From CAJCIY01 sp036379355 (lineage in GTDB: Bacteria > Actinomycetota > Actinomycetes > Mycobacteriales > CAJCIY01): a stretch of DNA of 24,113 bases. The notes under the pieces were generated by a model. It was given only the letters and a program-made list of their open reading frames with translations. It was not told the DNA's origin and made no database searches. A program made the translations under genes and the position numbers. Shown here piece after piece: positions 1 through 7,276 of the stretch. Each line of letters opens with the position of its first letter. Positions within the stretch are counted from its first letter, which is position 1. The stretch covers positions 1 through 24,113 of the forward strand of contig DASVGV010000024.1 of assembly GCA_036379355.1 (NCBI GenBank), given 5' to 3'.

Positions 1-274
1 GCAGCAGATGGTGCTGGCACAACGACCGGAACGGAATGTCCCGGCACACGACCATCTCGTCGTACACCTCCTCGTTCGCGAACGAGGTGGGACAGAACTC
101 CGGGGCCGTCAACAGCTCCGCGTACGCGGCGGCGACCCGCCGCGGCGTCTCCCGCGTCTGCGGATCAGCCAGATCCGCACCCAGCGCGACCAGCAGGTCG
201 GCAACGGCACGCTCGGCCGCGGGCAGATCCACACCCTCGACCGGGCGGACGGAACGCATCACGCTCGCGGTCAT
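1..274 (-). CDS. folE: GTP cyclohydrolase I (FolE), N-terminal part, truncated by window edge
   Basis: FolE converts GTP to 7,8-dihydroneopterin triphosphate, the first step of folate/pterin synthesis, in the cytoplasm. Only about 91 of the usual 180-200 residues are in the window. The reading shows the family's conserved run: a TPRRVAAAYAELL segment near residues 45-57, then FCPTSFANEEVYDEMV, then SLCQHHLL at the window edge. The Cys and two His of CQHH correspond to the zinc-binding Cys and catalytic His of the classical CEHH motif. Here the Glu between Cys and His is Gln, which suggests a paralogous FolE subgroup rather than the housekeeping copy (inference). The ATG at 274 is preceded by AGAGGGG about six bases upstream; a second in-frame ATG at 259 is possible. 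It is divergent from the glycosyltransferase gene. The family call is firm; the subgroup is not. Confidence 0.87.
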   Translation of the reverse strand, partial: MTASVMRSVRPVEGVDLPAAERAVADLLVALGADLADPQTRETPRRVAAAYAELLTAPEFCPTSFANEEVYDEMVVCRDIPFRSLCQHHLL

Positions 275-307
275 CGCCAACCCCTCTAAAGTCCATCCAA
301 CCCGTCA

Positions 308-337
308 ATAGAATCATCCCGAAGACTCTTGCGTCAA
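308..337 (-). promoter_or_regulatory. possible sigma70-type promoter for folE
   Basis: On the minus strand TTGACG (337-332) is followed after 18 bases by TTCTAT (313-308), about 34 bases before the folE ATG. The -35 is good and the -10 is weak (3 of 6), so this is only a candidate. A second TTGACG lies just downstream at 307-302 without a convincing -10. Confidence 0.25.
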
Positions 338-390
338 GGCCATTACGTTTTACAGCGGGACGCCTGACGCCTCTCTCATCAGGTCGTACA

Positions 391-426
391 GGGGATACGG
401 GCTAGAGGTCAATCCGTGCTATCCCC
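391..426. repeat. inverted repeat / potential stem-loop GGGGATA...TATCCCC
   Basis: GGGGATA at 391-397 is exactly complementary to TATCCCC at 420-426. The stem can continue with CGG (398-400) against CCG (414-416), leaving a 3-base bulge and a 13-base loop. In the leader of either divergent transcript this could fold as RNA, or it could be a two-half-site protein-binding site. No known riboswitch class was recognised. Confidence 0.4.
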
Positions 427-616
427 CATCTAGTGCGCGTCGGACTCGTCCCTCACAGACCGGATCGTCCTGCGGTCTCACGGGTTTCTGGCGGCGGGCT
501 TGCACGGGAGGGCTATACCTGTAAGTGAGGCCCGACGCTGAGTTCCCCCGAGGGCAGCGAGGCGAGCACCACCGTTGCGGACTACTGAGACATGTCGATC
601 GCGAGGAGGACGAGTG

Positions 617-1792
617 ATGACCGCGGCCGCGGATCTCGGGGAACGTCACCGCGACGTGCGCGTAGCGCCCTGGCGTGCTTCTGCTCCACAAGCGCCGACC
701 ACGCCCCGCAGTGACGGCAGCGCAGGACGGAGCCGGCCGCTCCACATCGGAATGATCGCGCCGCCCTGGTTCGAGCTGCCACCCACGGGCTACGGCGGCA
801 TCGAGTCAGTCGTCGCCGACCTCGTCGACCAGTTGTCCGAGCGCGGCCACGAGGTGGTCCTGATCGGCGCCGGCCGCAACCGGACCCGCGCTGCTCGATT
901 CGGGGCGACTTTCGACCCACCACCGTCGGAACGGCTGGGTACGCCGGTGCCGGAGGTTATCCATGCCGCGCGCGCCGCGGCGATGCTGCGCCGTGAACAT
1001 GTGGATCTTGTGCATGATCACACTTTGGCCGGTCCCCTTCTCGCGTACGGCAGAAGGGTCCCGACGCTGGTCACCATGCACGGCCCGGTTGCCGGAGAGC
1101 TCGGCGAGTACTACGAGGCGCTCGGTGACGCCGTCGACATGGTTGCCATTTCCGCGTCGCAGCGCGAGCTGAATCCGAGGCTCAACTGGGTCGGCACGGT
1201 GCACAACGCGATCGACGTGTCGTCGTTCCCGTTCCGGCCTTGCAAGGACGACTACCTGCTTTGGCTGGGACGGTTCTGCGCCGAGAAGGCACCGGACCTG
1301 GCCATCACCGCCGCACGGGCGGTGGCGCGGCCGGTCGTACTGGCCGGAAAGTGCACCGAGCCCGCGGAGCGGACCTACTTCGCACAGCGGGTCGCACCAC
1401 TCCTGGGCCCGGACGTGACATACGTGGGTGAGGCCGACGCGACGACCAAACGAACACTGCTGGCGGGCGCGCGAGCACTGCTGTTTCCGGTGCAGTGGGA
1501 CGAGCCTTTCGGCATGGTGATGATCGAGGCAATGGCGTGCGGCACGCCCGTCGTCGCGCTGCGTCGAGGCAGTGTTCCTGAGGTGGTCGCGGACGGTGTC
1601 TCCGGAGTGATCGCCACCACCGCTGCCGAGCTGCCGGCCGCGATCCGTGCCGTTGCCGCGGTGAGTCCTGGTGGCTGCCGTGACTACGCGCGCAGACGCT
1701 TCGACCTGCCCGTCATGGCTGCGGGTTACGAGCGCGTCTACCGCAGCGTCCTCGCTCCGACCGGGAGCGCCCCGCACAGGTCGGTGGCGTGA
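617..1792 (+). CDS. family 4 glycosyltransferase (GT-B fold)
   Basis: Retaining glycosyltransferase that moves a sugar from a nucleotide-sugar donor to an unknown acceptor; likely cytoplasmic. The 391-residue product has a 40-residue Ser/Pro/Arg-rich leader. The N-terminal Rossmann half follows, with GYGGIESVVADLVDQL near 58-73, HDH at 133-135 and MHGP at 154-157. The donor half has WLGRFCAEKAP at 216-226 and the GT4 signature EPFGMVMIEAMACGTPVV, whose two Glu (296 and 304) form the EX7E pair. The ATG at 617 has AGGAGG at 604-609, seven bases upstream; an in-frame GTG at 614 is the alternative. Its stop overlaps the GTG of the next gene by four bases, so the two are probably co-translated. 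Codons ending in A/T (CAT, GAT, CTT, ACT) are commoner here than in the mce genes. The acceptor and sugar cannot be read from the sequence. Confidence 0.85.
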   Translation: MTAAADLGERHRDVRVAPWRASAPQAPTTPRSDGSAGRSRPLHIGMIAPPWFELPPTGYGGIESVVADLVDQLSERGHEVVLIGAGRNRTRAARFGATFDPPPSERLGTPVPEVIHAARAAAMLRREHVDLVHDHTLAGPLLAYGRRVPTLVTMHGPVAGELGEYYEALGDAVDMVAISASQRELNPRLNWVGTVHNAIDVSSFPFRPCKDDYLLWLGRFCAEKAPDLAITAARAVARPVVLAGKCTEPAERTYFAQRVAPLLGPDVTYVGEADATTKRTLLAGARALLFPVQWDEPFGMVMIEAMACGTPVVALRRGSVPEVVADGVSGVIATTAAELPAAIRAVAAVSPGGCRDYARRRFDLPVMAAGYERVYRSVLAPTGSAPHRSVA

Positions 1793-3870
1793 CCTCGCCC
1801 GGCGGCTCACAAGCGACGTCTTTCGCCGGCGACCACATCACGGTGCTCGAGGGGTCCTCGTTCTGCCGCAGCGATCGCGCCGGTGACATCACGGCACACC
1901 AGCCGCACGGCATGTTCGTCAAGGACACTCGCATCATCTCGACGTGGGAGTTGCTTGTCGACGACACCCCGCTCGTCCCGCTGGCCGCTCCCAGCGCGAG
2001 CCCGTTCTCCGTCACTTTCGTGTGCCGGGCGGCGTCAAGAAGTCCTGGTGACGACCCGACGGTGGTGGTCGTTCGGCACCGGCTCATCGGCGAAGGCATG
2101 CGCGAGGACATCACCGTGCACAACTTCGGGTCCGAGCCCTTGGGTGCAACGTTGACTCTCGTCGTGGACAGCGACTTCGCGGATCTGTTCGCAGTCAAGG
2201 ACGGGCGTGCGCGCCGGCGGGGCGCTGCGCACCGACAGGTCACCGACGGGCAGCTTGAGCTCGCGATGAGCCTGGCCGGTCAGCACCGAGGTGTCCGCAT
2301 CCAGGTCGAAGACGCGAGCATCACCCGTGGCAGCATCAGCTGGCGCCTCGCCGTACCACCCCATGACCAGTGGCAGACGACCGTCCACGCGCTCCCGGTG
2401 GACGGCGGGGTCGAACCGGCGAAGTCGTTCCCGGCGGATCGACCAGTGGAGGCGGCCGCACCGTCCCGACGGCTGCGCGACTGGCACGCCGCCACCCCGG
2501 GCGTGGAGTGCGACAACTGGATGCTGCAGCAGGCCGTCGAACGCAGCGTGGCAGACCTGGGGTCTCTGCGTATCCCGGACCCCGGGCGGCCCGGCATGTC
2601 CGTCGTCGCGGCCGGCGCCCCGTGGTTCATGACGTTGTTCGGCCGGGACTCGCTCCTGACGAGCCTGATGAGCTTGCCCTGGGGTCTCGACCTGGCCCGG
2701 GGCACGTTAGGAGCGCTCGCCCGGCGGCAGGGCACCCACGTCGATCCGCTCAGCGAGGAGGAACCCGGCAAGATCCTGCACGAGGTCCGCCTCGGGCCCG
2801 ACGAATCGACCGCGCTCGGCGGCAGCGCCACCTACTACGGCAGCGCCGATGCCACCCCGCTGTTCGTGGTCCTTCTCGCCGAGGCCGTCCGGTGGGGGCT
2901 GCCGGCCGCGGACCTCGAGGAGCTGTTACCGGCCGCAGACCGCTGTCTCGCCTGGATCGAGGAGTACGGGGACCAGGACGGTGACGGCTTCATCGAGTAC
3001 CAGCGCAAGACCGATCGCGGCCTGATCAATCAGGGGTGGAAGGACTCGCACGACTCGATCAACGGTCGGGACGGTCGAGTTGCCCGCGGGCCGATCGCGC
3101 TGGCCGAAGTTCAGGCGTACGCCTACGCCGCGTTCCTGGGGCGCGCTCAGCTGGCCGCGGTTCTCGGTGACGAGCTCAGGGCGAGGAACTACGAGGACAA
3201 GGCACGGCGGCTTCGCCAGCAGTTCGACGAGGCATTCTGGCTTCCCCGGTACGGGTACTACGCCATCGCGCTCGACGGCGACAAACGGCCGGTCGACGGG
3301 CTCGCGTCGAACCAAGGGCACTGCCTGTGGGCAGGCATAGCCCAGGACGAGCATGCCCAGTCGGTCGCCGAGCATCTCCTGTCGCCGGCGATGTTCAGCG
3401 GCTGGGGCATACGTACCCTCGCCCAGGGCATGGGTGCGTTCAACCCGATCAGTTACCACAATGGCTCGGTGTGGCCGCACGACAACGCGCTCGCGGTGGC
3501 CGGATTGGCCAGGTACGGCCACAACGGTCCGGCCGCACGCGTCGCGGCCGGAGTCGTCGAAGCCTCGGCCACGTTCGGGGGGCGTCTCCCTGAGCTGTTC
3601 TGTGGCTTCGATCGGAGCGACTTCGCCGCGCCGATCGGCTACCCGACGGCCTGTTCCCCCCAGGCCTGGGCCGCCGCCGCTCCGCTCGCGATCCTGTCCA
3701 CCCTCCTCCACCTGGAGCCGGACAGTCGCTCGGGAACGGTTCGGGCAGCCAATGCGCTGCCCGACGAATGGGGACGGGTCCGCCTCACGGGAGTGACGAT
3801 CGGCGACAGGCGTGTCGACATCGACTCCGATTCGCTACCACGGTGCGGTCCACACGACCACAACCGTTAG
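1789..3870 (+). CDS. amylo-alpha-1,6-glucosidase-like glycoside hydrolase (GDE N-terminal domain + (alpha/alpha)6 barrel)
   Basis: Predicted glycosidase related to the glucosidase half of glycogen-debranching enzymes. The substrate is probably an alpha-glucan or glycoside, without a secretion signal, hence cytoplasmic. The 693 residues begin with a beta-sandwich typical of the GDE_N_bis domain (about 15-205, with HQPHGMFVKDTR at 37-48). The all-helical catalytic barrel (about 240-640) follows, with FGRDSL at 284-289, PGKILHE at 326-332, DQDGDGFIEY at 395-404, NQGWKDS at 414-420 and YHNGSVWPHDNA at 556-567. Acidic residues in the GWKDS and HE motifs are candidate catalytic groups by analogy with GH63/GH133-like barrels; this is not proven. 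The start is GTG 1789, in a GTGA overlap with the glycosyltransferase stop, and no other good start is nearby. The pairing with a GT4 enzyme suggests linked synthesis and trimming of a glucan. Exact specificity is unknown. Confidence 0.82.
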   Translation: MTSPGGSQATSFAGDHITVLEGSSFCRSDRAGDITAHQPHGMFVKDTRIISTWELLVDDTPLVPLAAPSASPFSVTFVCRAASRSPGDDPTVVVVRHRLIGEGMREDITVHNFGSEPLGATLTLVVDSDFADLFAVKDGRARRRGAAHRQVTDGQLELAMSLAGQHRGVRIQVEDASITRGSISWRLAVPPHDQWQTTVHALPVDGGVEPAKSFPADRPVEAAAPSRRLRDWHAATPGVECDNWMLQQAVERSVADLGSLRIPDPGRPGMSVVAAGAPWFMTLFGRDSLLTSLMSLPWGLDLARGTLGALARRQGTHVDPLSEEEPGKILHEVRLGPDESTALGGSATYYGSADATPLFVVLLAEAVRWGLPAADLEELLPAADRCLAWIEEYGDQDGDGFIEYQRKTDRGLINQGWKDSHDSINGRDGRVARGPIALAEVQAYAYAAFLGRAQLAAVLGDELRARNYEDKARRLRQQFDEAFWLPRYGYYAIALDGDKRPVDGLASNQGHCLWAGIAQDEHAQSVAEHLLSPAMFSGWGIRTLAQGMGAFNPISYHNGSVWPHDNALAVAGLARYGHNGPAARVAAGVVEASATFGGRLPELFCGFDRSDFAAPIGYPTACSPQAWAAAAPLAILSTLLHLEPDSRSGTVRAANALPDEWGRVRLTGVTIGDRRVDIDSDSLPRCGPHDHNR

Positions 3871-3900
3871 CGTGCGGCAGCGACCCCCGGGCAGCGGGCG

Positions 3901-4503
3901 TCAGTCGATCTCGACACTCGGGTGGTAGCGCTTCACCCGGTGCAGCGTGTTGCGATCCGTGTGGTGCATGTCCTCGCCCGTGGCCGCCAGCGTCAGCGAC
4001 AGATCGGACGTGTAGCTGAACGTGCCGTCGTCGTTGAAGGTGAAGATGCTCTCGAACGCGGTGGCCCGGGCCCGCTCCATGAGGTACTTGTTCTGGGACA
4101 AGCCGTAGTCCGTTGCGCCTGGCGTCGCCGTGAACGTCAGCACCATGTCTCGCGCACCGGCGTCGCCGCCGGCGAGGATCGCCAGCCCTCGCGGCACCGC
4201 GAAGCAGCGGATCACCTGCCCGTTGGCCTTGTCCCACAGCAGATATCCGACCTCGTCGTGGAACGGGTCCATGGCCTCCTCGCCGTGGCGCCAGGCGGTC
4301 ATCTCGTAGTTCAGCCCCTGGATGTTCTGCTGACCGTTCTCGACGATCGGGATCGGCTTGAACCACGCCCGCTCGAAGTACCCCGTCTCGACCGTCTCGT
4401 CGTCCTTGTTGTGGTACGAGAGATCGATCCCGACATCGCCTTCCCACTCGCCCACCAGGGGGGTCAGTGGTCCTAGCTTCCGAGGGCCGAGCACCGCTGT
4501 CAT
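3901..4503 (-). CDS. nitrobindin-like (THAP4 C-terminal / DUF1794-type) beta-barrel protein
   Basis: A 200-residue cytoplasmic protein resembling the FABP-like beta-barrel family that includes haem-binding nitrobindins. It starts with a PLVGEWEGD segment (15-23), like the GxW opening of the family. Alternating beta strands follow, and it ends with ESIFTFNDDGTFSYTSDL (151-168) and MHHTDRNTLHRV (179-190), where a family His could be the haem ligand. The full GxWxGxG opening is not present, so haem binding is inferred, not seen. The ATG at 4503 has AAGGGA about nine bases upstream; the GTG at 4509 is too close to it. It lies 106 bases downstream of the metallo-beta-lactamase-fold gene on the same strand, convergent with the glycoside hydrolase. 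A general lipocalin-like ligand-binding role is the alternative. Confidence 0.62.
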   Translation of the reverse strand: MTAVLGPRKLGPLTPLVGEWEGDVGIDLSYHNKDDETVETGYFERAWFKPIPIVENGQQNIQGLNYEMTAWRHGEEAMDPFHDEVGYLLWDKANGQVIRCFAVPRGLAILAGGDAGARDMVLTFTATPGATDYGLSQNKYLMERARATAFESIFTFNDDGTFSYTSDLSLTLAATGEDMHHTDRNTLHRVKRYHPSVEID

Positions 4504-4528
4504 CGCCACGCTTCCCTTCGTCGTGTCC

Positions 4529-4548
4529 GCCCGGCGCCGATGCCGGGC
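4529..4548. repeat. GC-rich stem-loop between two minus-strand genes
   Basis: GCCCGGC (4529-4535) and GCCGGGC (4542-4548) form a perfect 7-bp stem with a 6-base loop. It lies about 60 bases after the stop of the MBL-fold gene and about 25 bases before the next start on the same strand. It has no T-run, so it could be an attenuating hairpin or a weak terminator. Confidence 0.35.
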
Positions 4549-4609
4549 TCAGCGCAGACGACCCGAGTAAACACCGTCGTGCGGGCTGTCCCCCAGGGGC
4601 GCGTTGCCG

Positions 4610-5887
4610 TCACGATCCGCCGGGCGTCCCGAGCGAACGGAAGATTCCCTTCGCCATCAAGGAGGTCTCGGTGTCGGCCCGTGCGCGGTAGAGGTTCGCG
4701 CGCCGTTCGGCGATGGCCGGGTTGTCCGGGTCGACCGCGTATGCCCACTCGACGAGCTGGCAGGCCAGCCGGTGATCACCGCCGTCGGCCACCTCGGTCG
4801 CCCGGGCGACCAGAGCCTCGGGACCACCGGCCAGCGCAGCAACCTCGGCCGCAACGGCCGAGTCCGCCGGCGGCTTGAGCCGCGCCGGGTTGCCGTCCCA
4901 CCAGCCGCCGTACAGCCGCCAGACATTGCGGACGACGAACTCGGGCTCGTCGTAGAGCGGGCGCAGGTACGGCTTGGCGAGCGTCTCCGGCGGTACGGAC
5001 ACGGACTGCACGATCTCGTCCAGGCTCGCGCCCGCGTTCATCGCCGACACGACGGCGTCGACGAGGTCCTCGAGCGCGGTGGCGACGTCGTCCAGCACCC
5101 GGGCGATGCGGTCGGCTCCGGCGATCGGCAGCCCGTGTGCCGGCAGGAGCAGCTCGGGTTCCTGTGCGGCCATCGCCCGCAGGGCCGCCGCCCACTCGGA
5201 CGGGTAACGCTGCACCTTCTGCGGGTTGCCGGCGTTCGGAAAGTTCCAGATGAGGAAGTCGCCGGCGCAGACTGCGCGGTGGGCGGGTAGCCACGCCCAG
5301 GTGTGGTCGTCGGTCTCGCCCCGCGCGTGGTGCAGCTCGACGTGCGTGCCGCCGACGTCCAGCATCGTTGCGTCGTCGTACGTGACGTCCGGCTCGACCA
5401 CGTCGTCGGGCAGGAAGTGCCGGGGCCCCTCGCCGCCGATGCCGAAGTCGGGGTTGCGCAGCCACCCGAACTGGCGACGGTTGATCACCTGGTTCCACCC
5501 GTCGGTCCGCCGGTAGCGCGCGAACCGGGCGGGGACGGCCGCGTGCGCGACGAACGTCGGCCGCTGGTGTCCCGCCTCGGCCGCCGCAGCCACGAAGGCC
5601 CCGGATCCGCCGACGTGATCGAGGTGACCGTGGGTGTAGACGACCGTGTCGACCGGATCGGAGGTCCAACCGCTGATCGCCCGTGCCACCGCGCCGCCGG
5701 TGGCGGCCCCACTGGCGTCGAACACGACGAGCCCGCCGTCGGTTCGGAACACGACGCTGTGGCTGAACGACTCGACCACGGCGACGCCGTCGGCGACCTC
5801 GGACAGCTCCTGGGTGATGCGGTTCACCGGTTCGTCGGTGGCTCCCGAGTCGATGATGCGCGCGGACAGCTCCAGCAGGTCGGCCAT
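4610..5887 (-). CDS. metallo-beta-lactamase-fold hydrolase with alkylsulfatase dimerisation domain
   Basis: Zinc-dependent hydrolase of the alkyl/aryl-sulfatase (SdsA1/BDS1-like) branch; the substrate is not known. Over 425 residues it shows THGHLDHVGG (85-94, the HxHxDH metal motif), RGETDDHTW (189-197), an Asp at 210 in CAGDFLIWNFP and a His at 251 in LLLPAHG. The region 290-410 (EPEFVVRNVWRLYGGWWDGNP and a helical repeat) matches the alkylsulfatase dimerisation domain. The C-terminal SCP2-like domain of full-length alkylsulfatases (about 630 residues) is missing, and no signal peptide is visible. The bridging position holds Asp, as in ordinary MBL enzymes, rather than the Glu of SdsA1, so sulfatase activity is uncertain. 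The start is uncertain: ATG 5887 is used, ATG 5899 is equally possible and neither has a clear RBS. The open frame extends further upstream but only as antisense to the DUF5709 gene. Confidence 0.78.
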   Translation of the reverse strand: MADLLELSARIIDSGATDEPVNRITQELSEVADGVAVVESFSHSVVFRTDGGLVVFDASGAATGGAVARAISGWTSDPVDTVVYTHGHLDHVGGSGAFVAAAAEAGHQRPTFVAHAAVPARFARYRRTDGWNQVINRRQFGWLRNPDFGIGGEGPRHFLPDDVVEPDVTYDDATMLDVGGTHVELHHARGETDDHTWAWLPAHRAVCAGDFLIWNFPNAGNPQKVQRYPSEWAAALRAMAAQEPELLLPAHGLPIAGADRIARVLDDVATALEDLVDAVVSAMNAGASLDEIVQSVSVPPETLAKPYLRPLYDEPEFVVRNVWRLYGGWWDGNPARLKPPADSAVAAEVAALAGGPEALVARATEVADGGDHRLACQLVEWAYAVDPDNPAIAERRANLYRARADTETSLMAKGIFRSLGTPGGS

Positions 5888-5900
5888 GGCGGGGAGCATC

Positions 5901-5922
5901 GCACGCGGCCCGCACGCGGCCC
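5901..5922. repeat. tandem direct repeat, 2 x 11 bp
   Basis: GCACGCGGCCC occurs twice back-to-back, perfectly, immediately upstream of the MBL-fold gene start and inside the 120-base divergent region with the DUF5709 gene. It may be a regulator half-site pair or a simple slippage product. Confidence 0.5.
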
Positions 5923-6007
5923 GAGACCGGCGGCCGGCGCTCCCCCGCTGCCGTTCGAGACGTCGTACCGTCGGCGCACGCGCGCGCACGCCACTCCGGG
6001 AGGCACG

Positions 6008-6424
6008 ATGACGTCCTTCGGCGACGACGCTGAGCTGCTCAGCCCCGAGGAGAGCCTCGACGACGACGAGCTGGACGACGAGGACGGCGCGGGCTTCTCG
6101 CCCCCGGACCGGCCGTGGGGCAGCTCCGCGTGGGGGACCACGGAGCGTGAGGCCGCCGAACGCGAGGATCTCGACCACCGGCTGGCCCGCGAACAGCGGG
6201 AGGACGACGCGGACGACGGCGACGGCGTCGGCGACTGCGTGGGCACCGACGGCGAGCTGCTGGACGACCAGGTAGGGAGCCTGCGCTCCGGCCGGCTCGT
6301 GCTGGCGGACGCCGTCGTCGACGACGAGCGGTCCGACCTGTGGGCCCAGGACGTGGGGATCGACGGGGCAGGTGCCTCGGCAGAGGAGGCCGCCGTGCAT
6401 CTTGTCGCCGACGACGACGGCTGA
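6008..6424 (+). CDS. DUF5709 family small acidic protein
   Basis: A 138-residue, strongly acidic protein, rich in Asp and Glu throughout and lacking membrane segments. The order of motifs fits DUF5709: LLSPEESLDDDELDD (residues 10-24), FSPPDRPWGSSAWGTT (30-45), then an EDLDHRLAREQ helix (52-62), and at the end a GRLVLAD and AAVHLV segment. The family is found in actinobacteria and has no assigned biochemical function. ATG 6008 has GGGAGG at 5998-6003. The open frame extends upstream to 5303, but that part is antisense to the MBL-fold gene and low in credibility. The gene ends three bases from the convergent MpaB-like gene, leaving no room for a conventional terminator. Confidence 0.75.
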   Translation: MTSFGDDAELLSPEESLDDDELDDEDGAGFSPPDRPWGSSAWGTTEREAAEREDLDHRLAREQREDDADDGDGVGDCVGTDGELLDDQVGSLRSGRLVLADAVVDDERSDLWAQDVGIDGAGASAEEAAVHLVADDDG

Positions 6425-6427
6425 CCC

Positions 6428-7276
6428 TCAGACCAGCGGCCGCCCCCGGCGCCGCCGTCGCCGCATGTCTGCGAGCAGGGCGTTGAACGGGAACTCGGCC
6501 ACCAGCCGCGGCGTCAGCCGGTCGATCCGGCCTGCCACCCGCAGCAGCAGGTCGAAGCGCCGCTGGTCGCTCTCGCTCCAGGCGAATCCCATCTGCTCGC
6601 GGAACAGCGGCGGCAGGAACCCGGCCGTCACGAAGCGGTTGAACGGTCCGAACGCCAACTGGAGAGGTCGCGGCAGGAACACGAGGTCGGCGAGGCCACG
6701 CAGGTACGCGCGCACGGTGTCGTCGATCGACACCTTGGCGAGCCCCTCCTCCCAGTACGCGGCGAACGCGTGCCGGTCGGGCGGCCACATCTCCCGCGGC
6801 ACCTGGAGGGTGGTGCCGAAGTAGGCGCAGTGCTGGTAGAGCCGGTCGGCCGCGTCGTCGTCCAGCGGGCCGTACATCCGCTCGATGATGTCGACCGTCC
6901 CCCAGTAGAGGCAGGCGGCGACCCACAGCTGAAGGTCCGGGTCGAACGCGTTGTAGCGGACCGGCGAGTCCGGCCCCGACCGGACGAGCCGATGACTGGT
7001 GTTGACCGCCTCGCGGTAGGCCTGCCGGTCGTCGTCGTTGCCGAGCAGCGCGACGGCGAGGAACGTGAACGTGGTACGGGCGCGCTTGACCGGGTGCTTC
7101 ATGACCGCGCCGCTGTCGACCTTGCTCTCGACCACGCCGTACCCGATGGCCGGCCACGCCAGCTGCATGATCACGTTGGCGGTGCCGGCCATGCCGCCGC
7201 CGAGCCCCGACAGGAAGATCTCGTCGGGGACGGCGCCGGCGCCGCCGGTCGCGTGGCCGGTGGGCGAGACGGTCAT
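6428..7276 (-). CDS. DUF2236 oxygenase, MpaB/Lcp-like haem protein
   Basis: A 282-residue member of the family that includes fungal MpaB and bacterial latex-clearing protein Lcp, haem b enzymes that oxidatively cleave isoprenoid or other lipid double bonds. Visible family signs are the early helix with Gly-rich FLSGLGGGMAG (21-31), Arg/Thr in KRARTTFTF (64-72), a candidate haem-ligand His at 95 in NTSHRLV and the core NAFDPDLQLWVAACLY (109-124). There is no Tat or Sec signal, unlike secreted Lcp, so it is probably intracellular or membrane-peripheral. The C-terminus is a poly-Arg tail (272-279). ATG 7276 has AAAGGAG eight or nine bases upstream and overlaps the tetR stop by four bases (ATGA), so it is co-expressed with the regulator. 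The substrate is unknown; a lipid imported by the adjacent Mce system is a reasonable guess. Confidence 0.8.
   Translation of the reverse strand: MTVSPTGHATGGAGAVPDEIFLSGLGGGMAGTANVIMQLAWPAIGYGVVESKVDSGAVMKHPVKRARTTFTFLAVALLGNDDDRQAYREAVNTSHRLVRSGPDSPVRYNAFDPDLQLWVAACLYWGTVDIIERMYGPLDDDAADRLYQHCAYFGTTLQVPREMWPPDRHAFAAYWEEGLAKVSIDDTVRAYLRGLADLVFLPRPLQLAFGPFNRFVTAGFLPPLFREQMGFAWSESDQRRFDLLLRVAGRIDRLTPRLVAEFPFNALLADMRRRRRRGRPLV

Larger units (their letters stand above)
275..616. other. divergent intergenic region between folE and the glycosyltransferase gene
   Basis: This is the longest stretch without a gene in the window (342 bases) and is visibly less GC-rich at 290-420 than the rest. It holds the candidate folE promoter, a long inverted repeat at 391-426, a short CCTGA...TCAGG inverted repeat at 363-383 and a tandem GACGCCT duplication at about 360-373. 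The ORFs seen here on either strand look like GC-driven shadows. For the plus-strand operon I see only a weak TATACC at 514-519 and no convincing -35. Confidence 0.6.

Noticed and set aside
484..519. SigB-like or sigma70 promoter before the glycosyltransferase
   Set aside because: GTTT and GGGCTA are 22 bases apart, too far for a SigB-type promoter, and TATACC has no -35 at 16-18 bases.
5900..6400. N-terminal extension of the MBL-fold protein to 596 residues
   Set aside because: The extra part is antisense to the DUF5709 gene, which has a good RBS and family motifs; the MBL domain begins after ATG 5887/5899.
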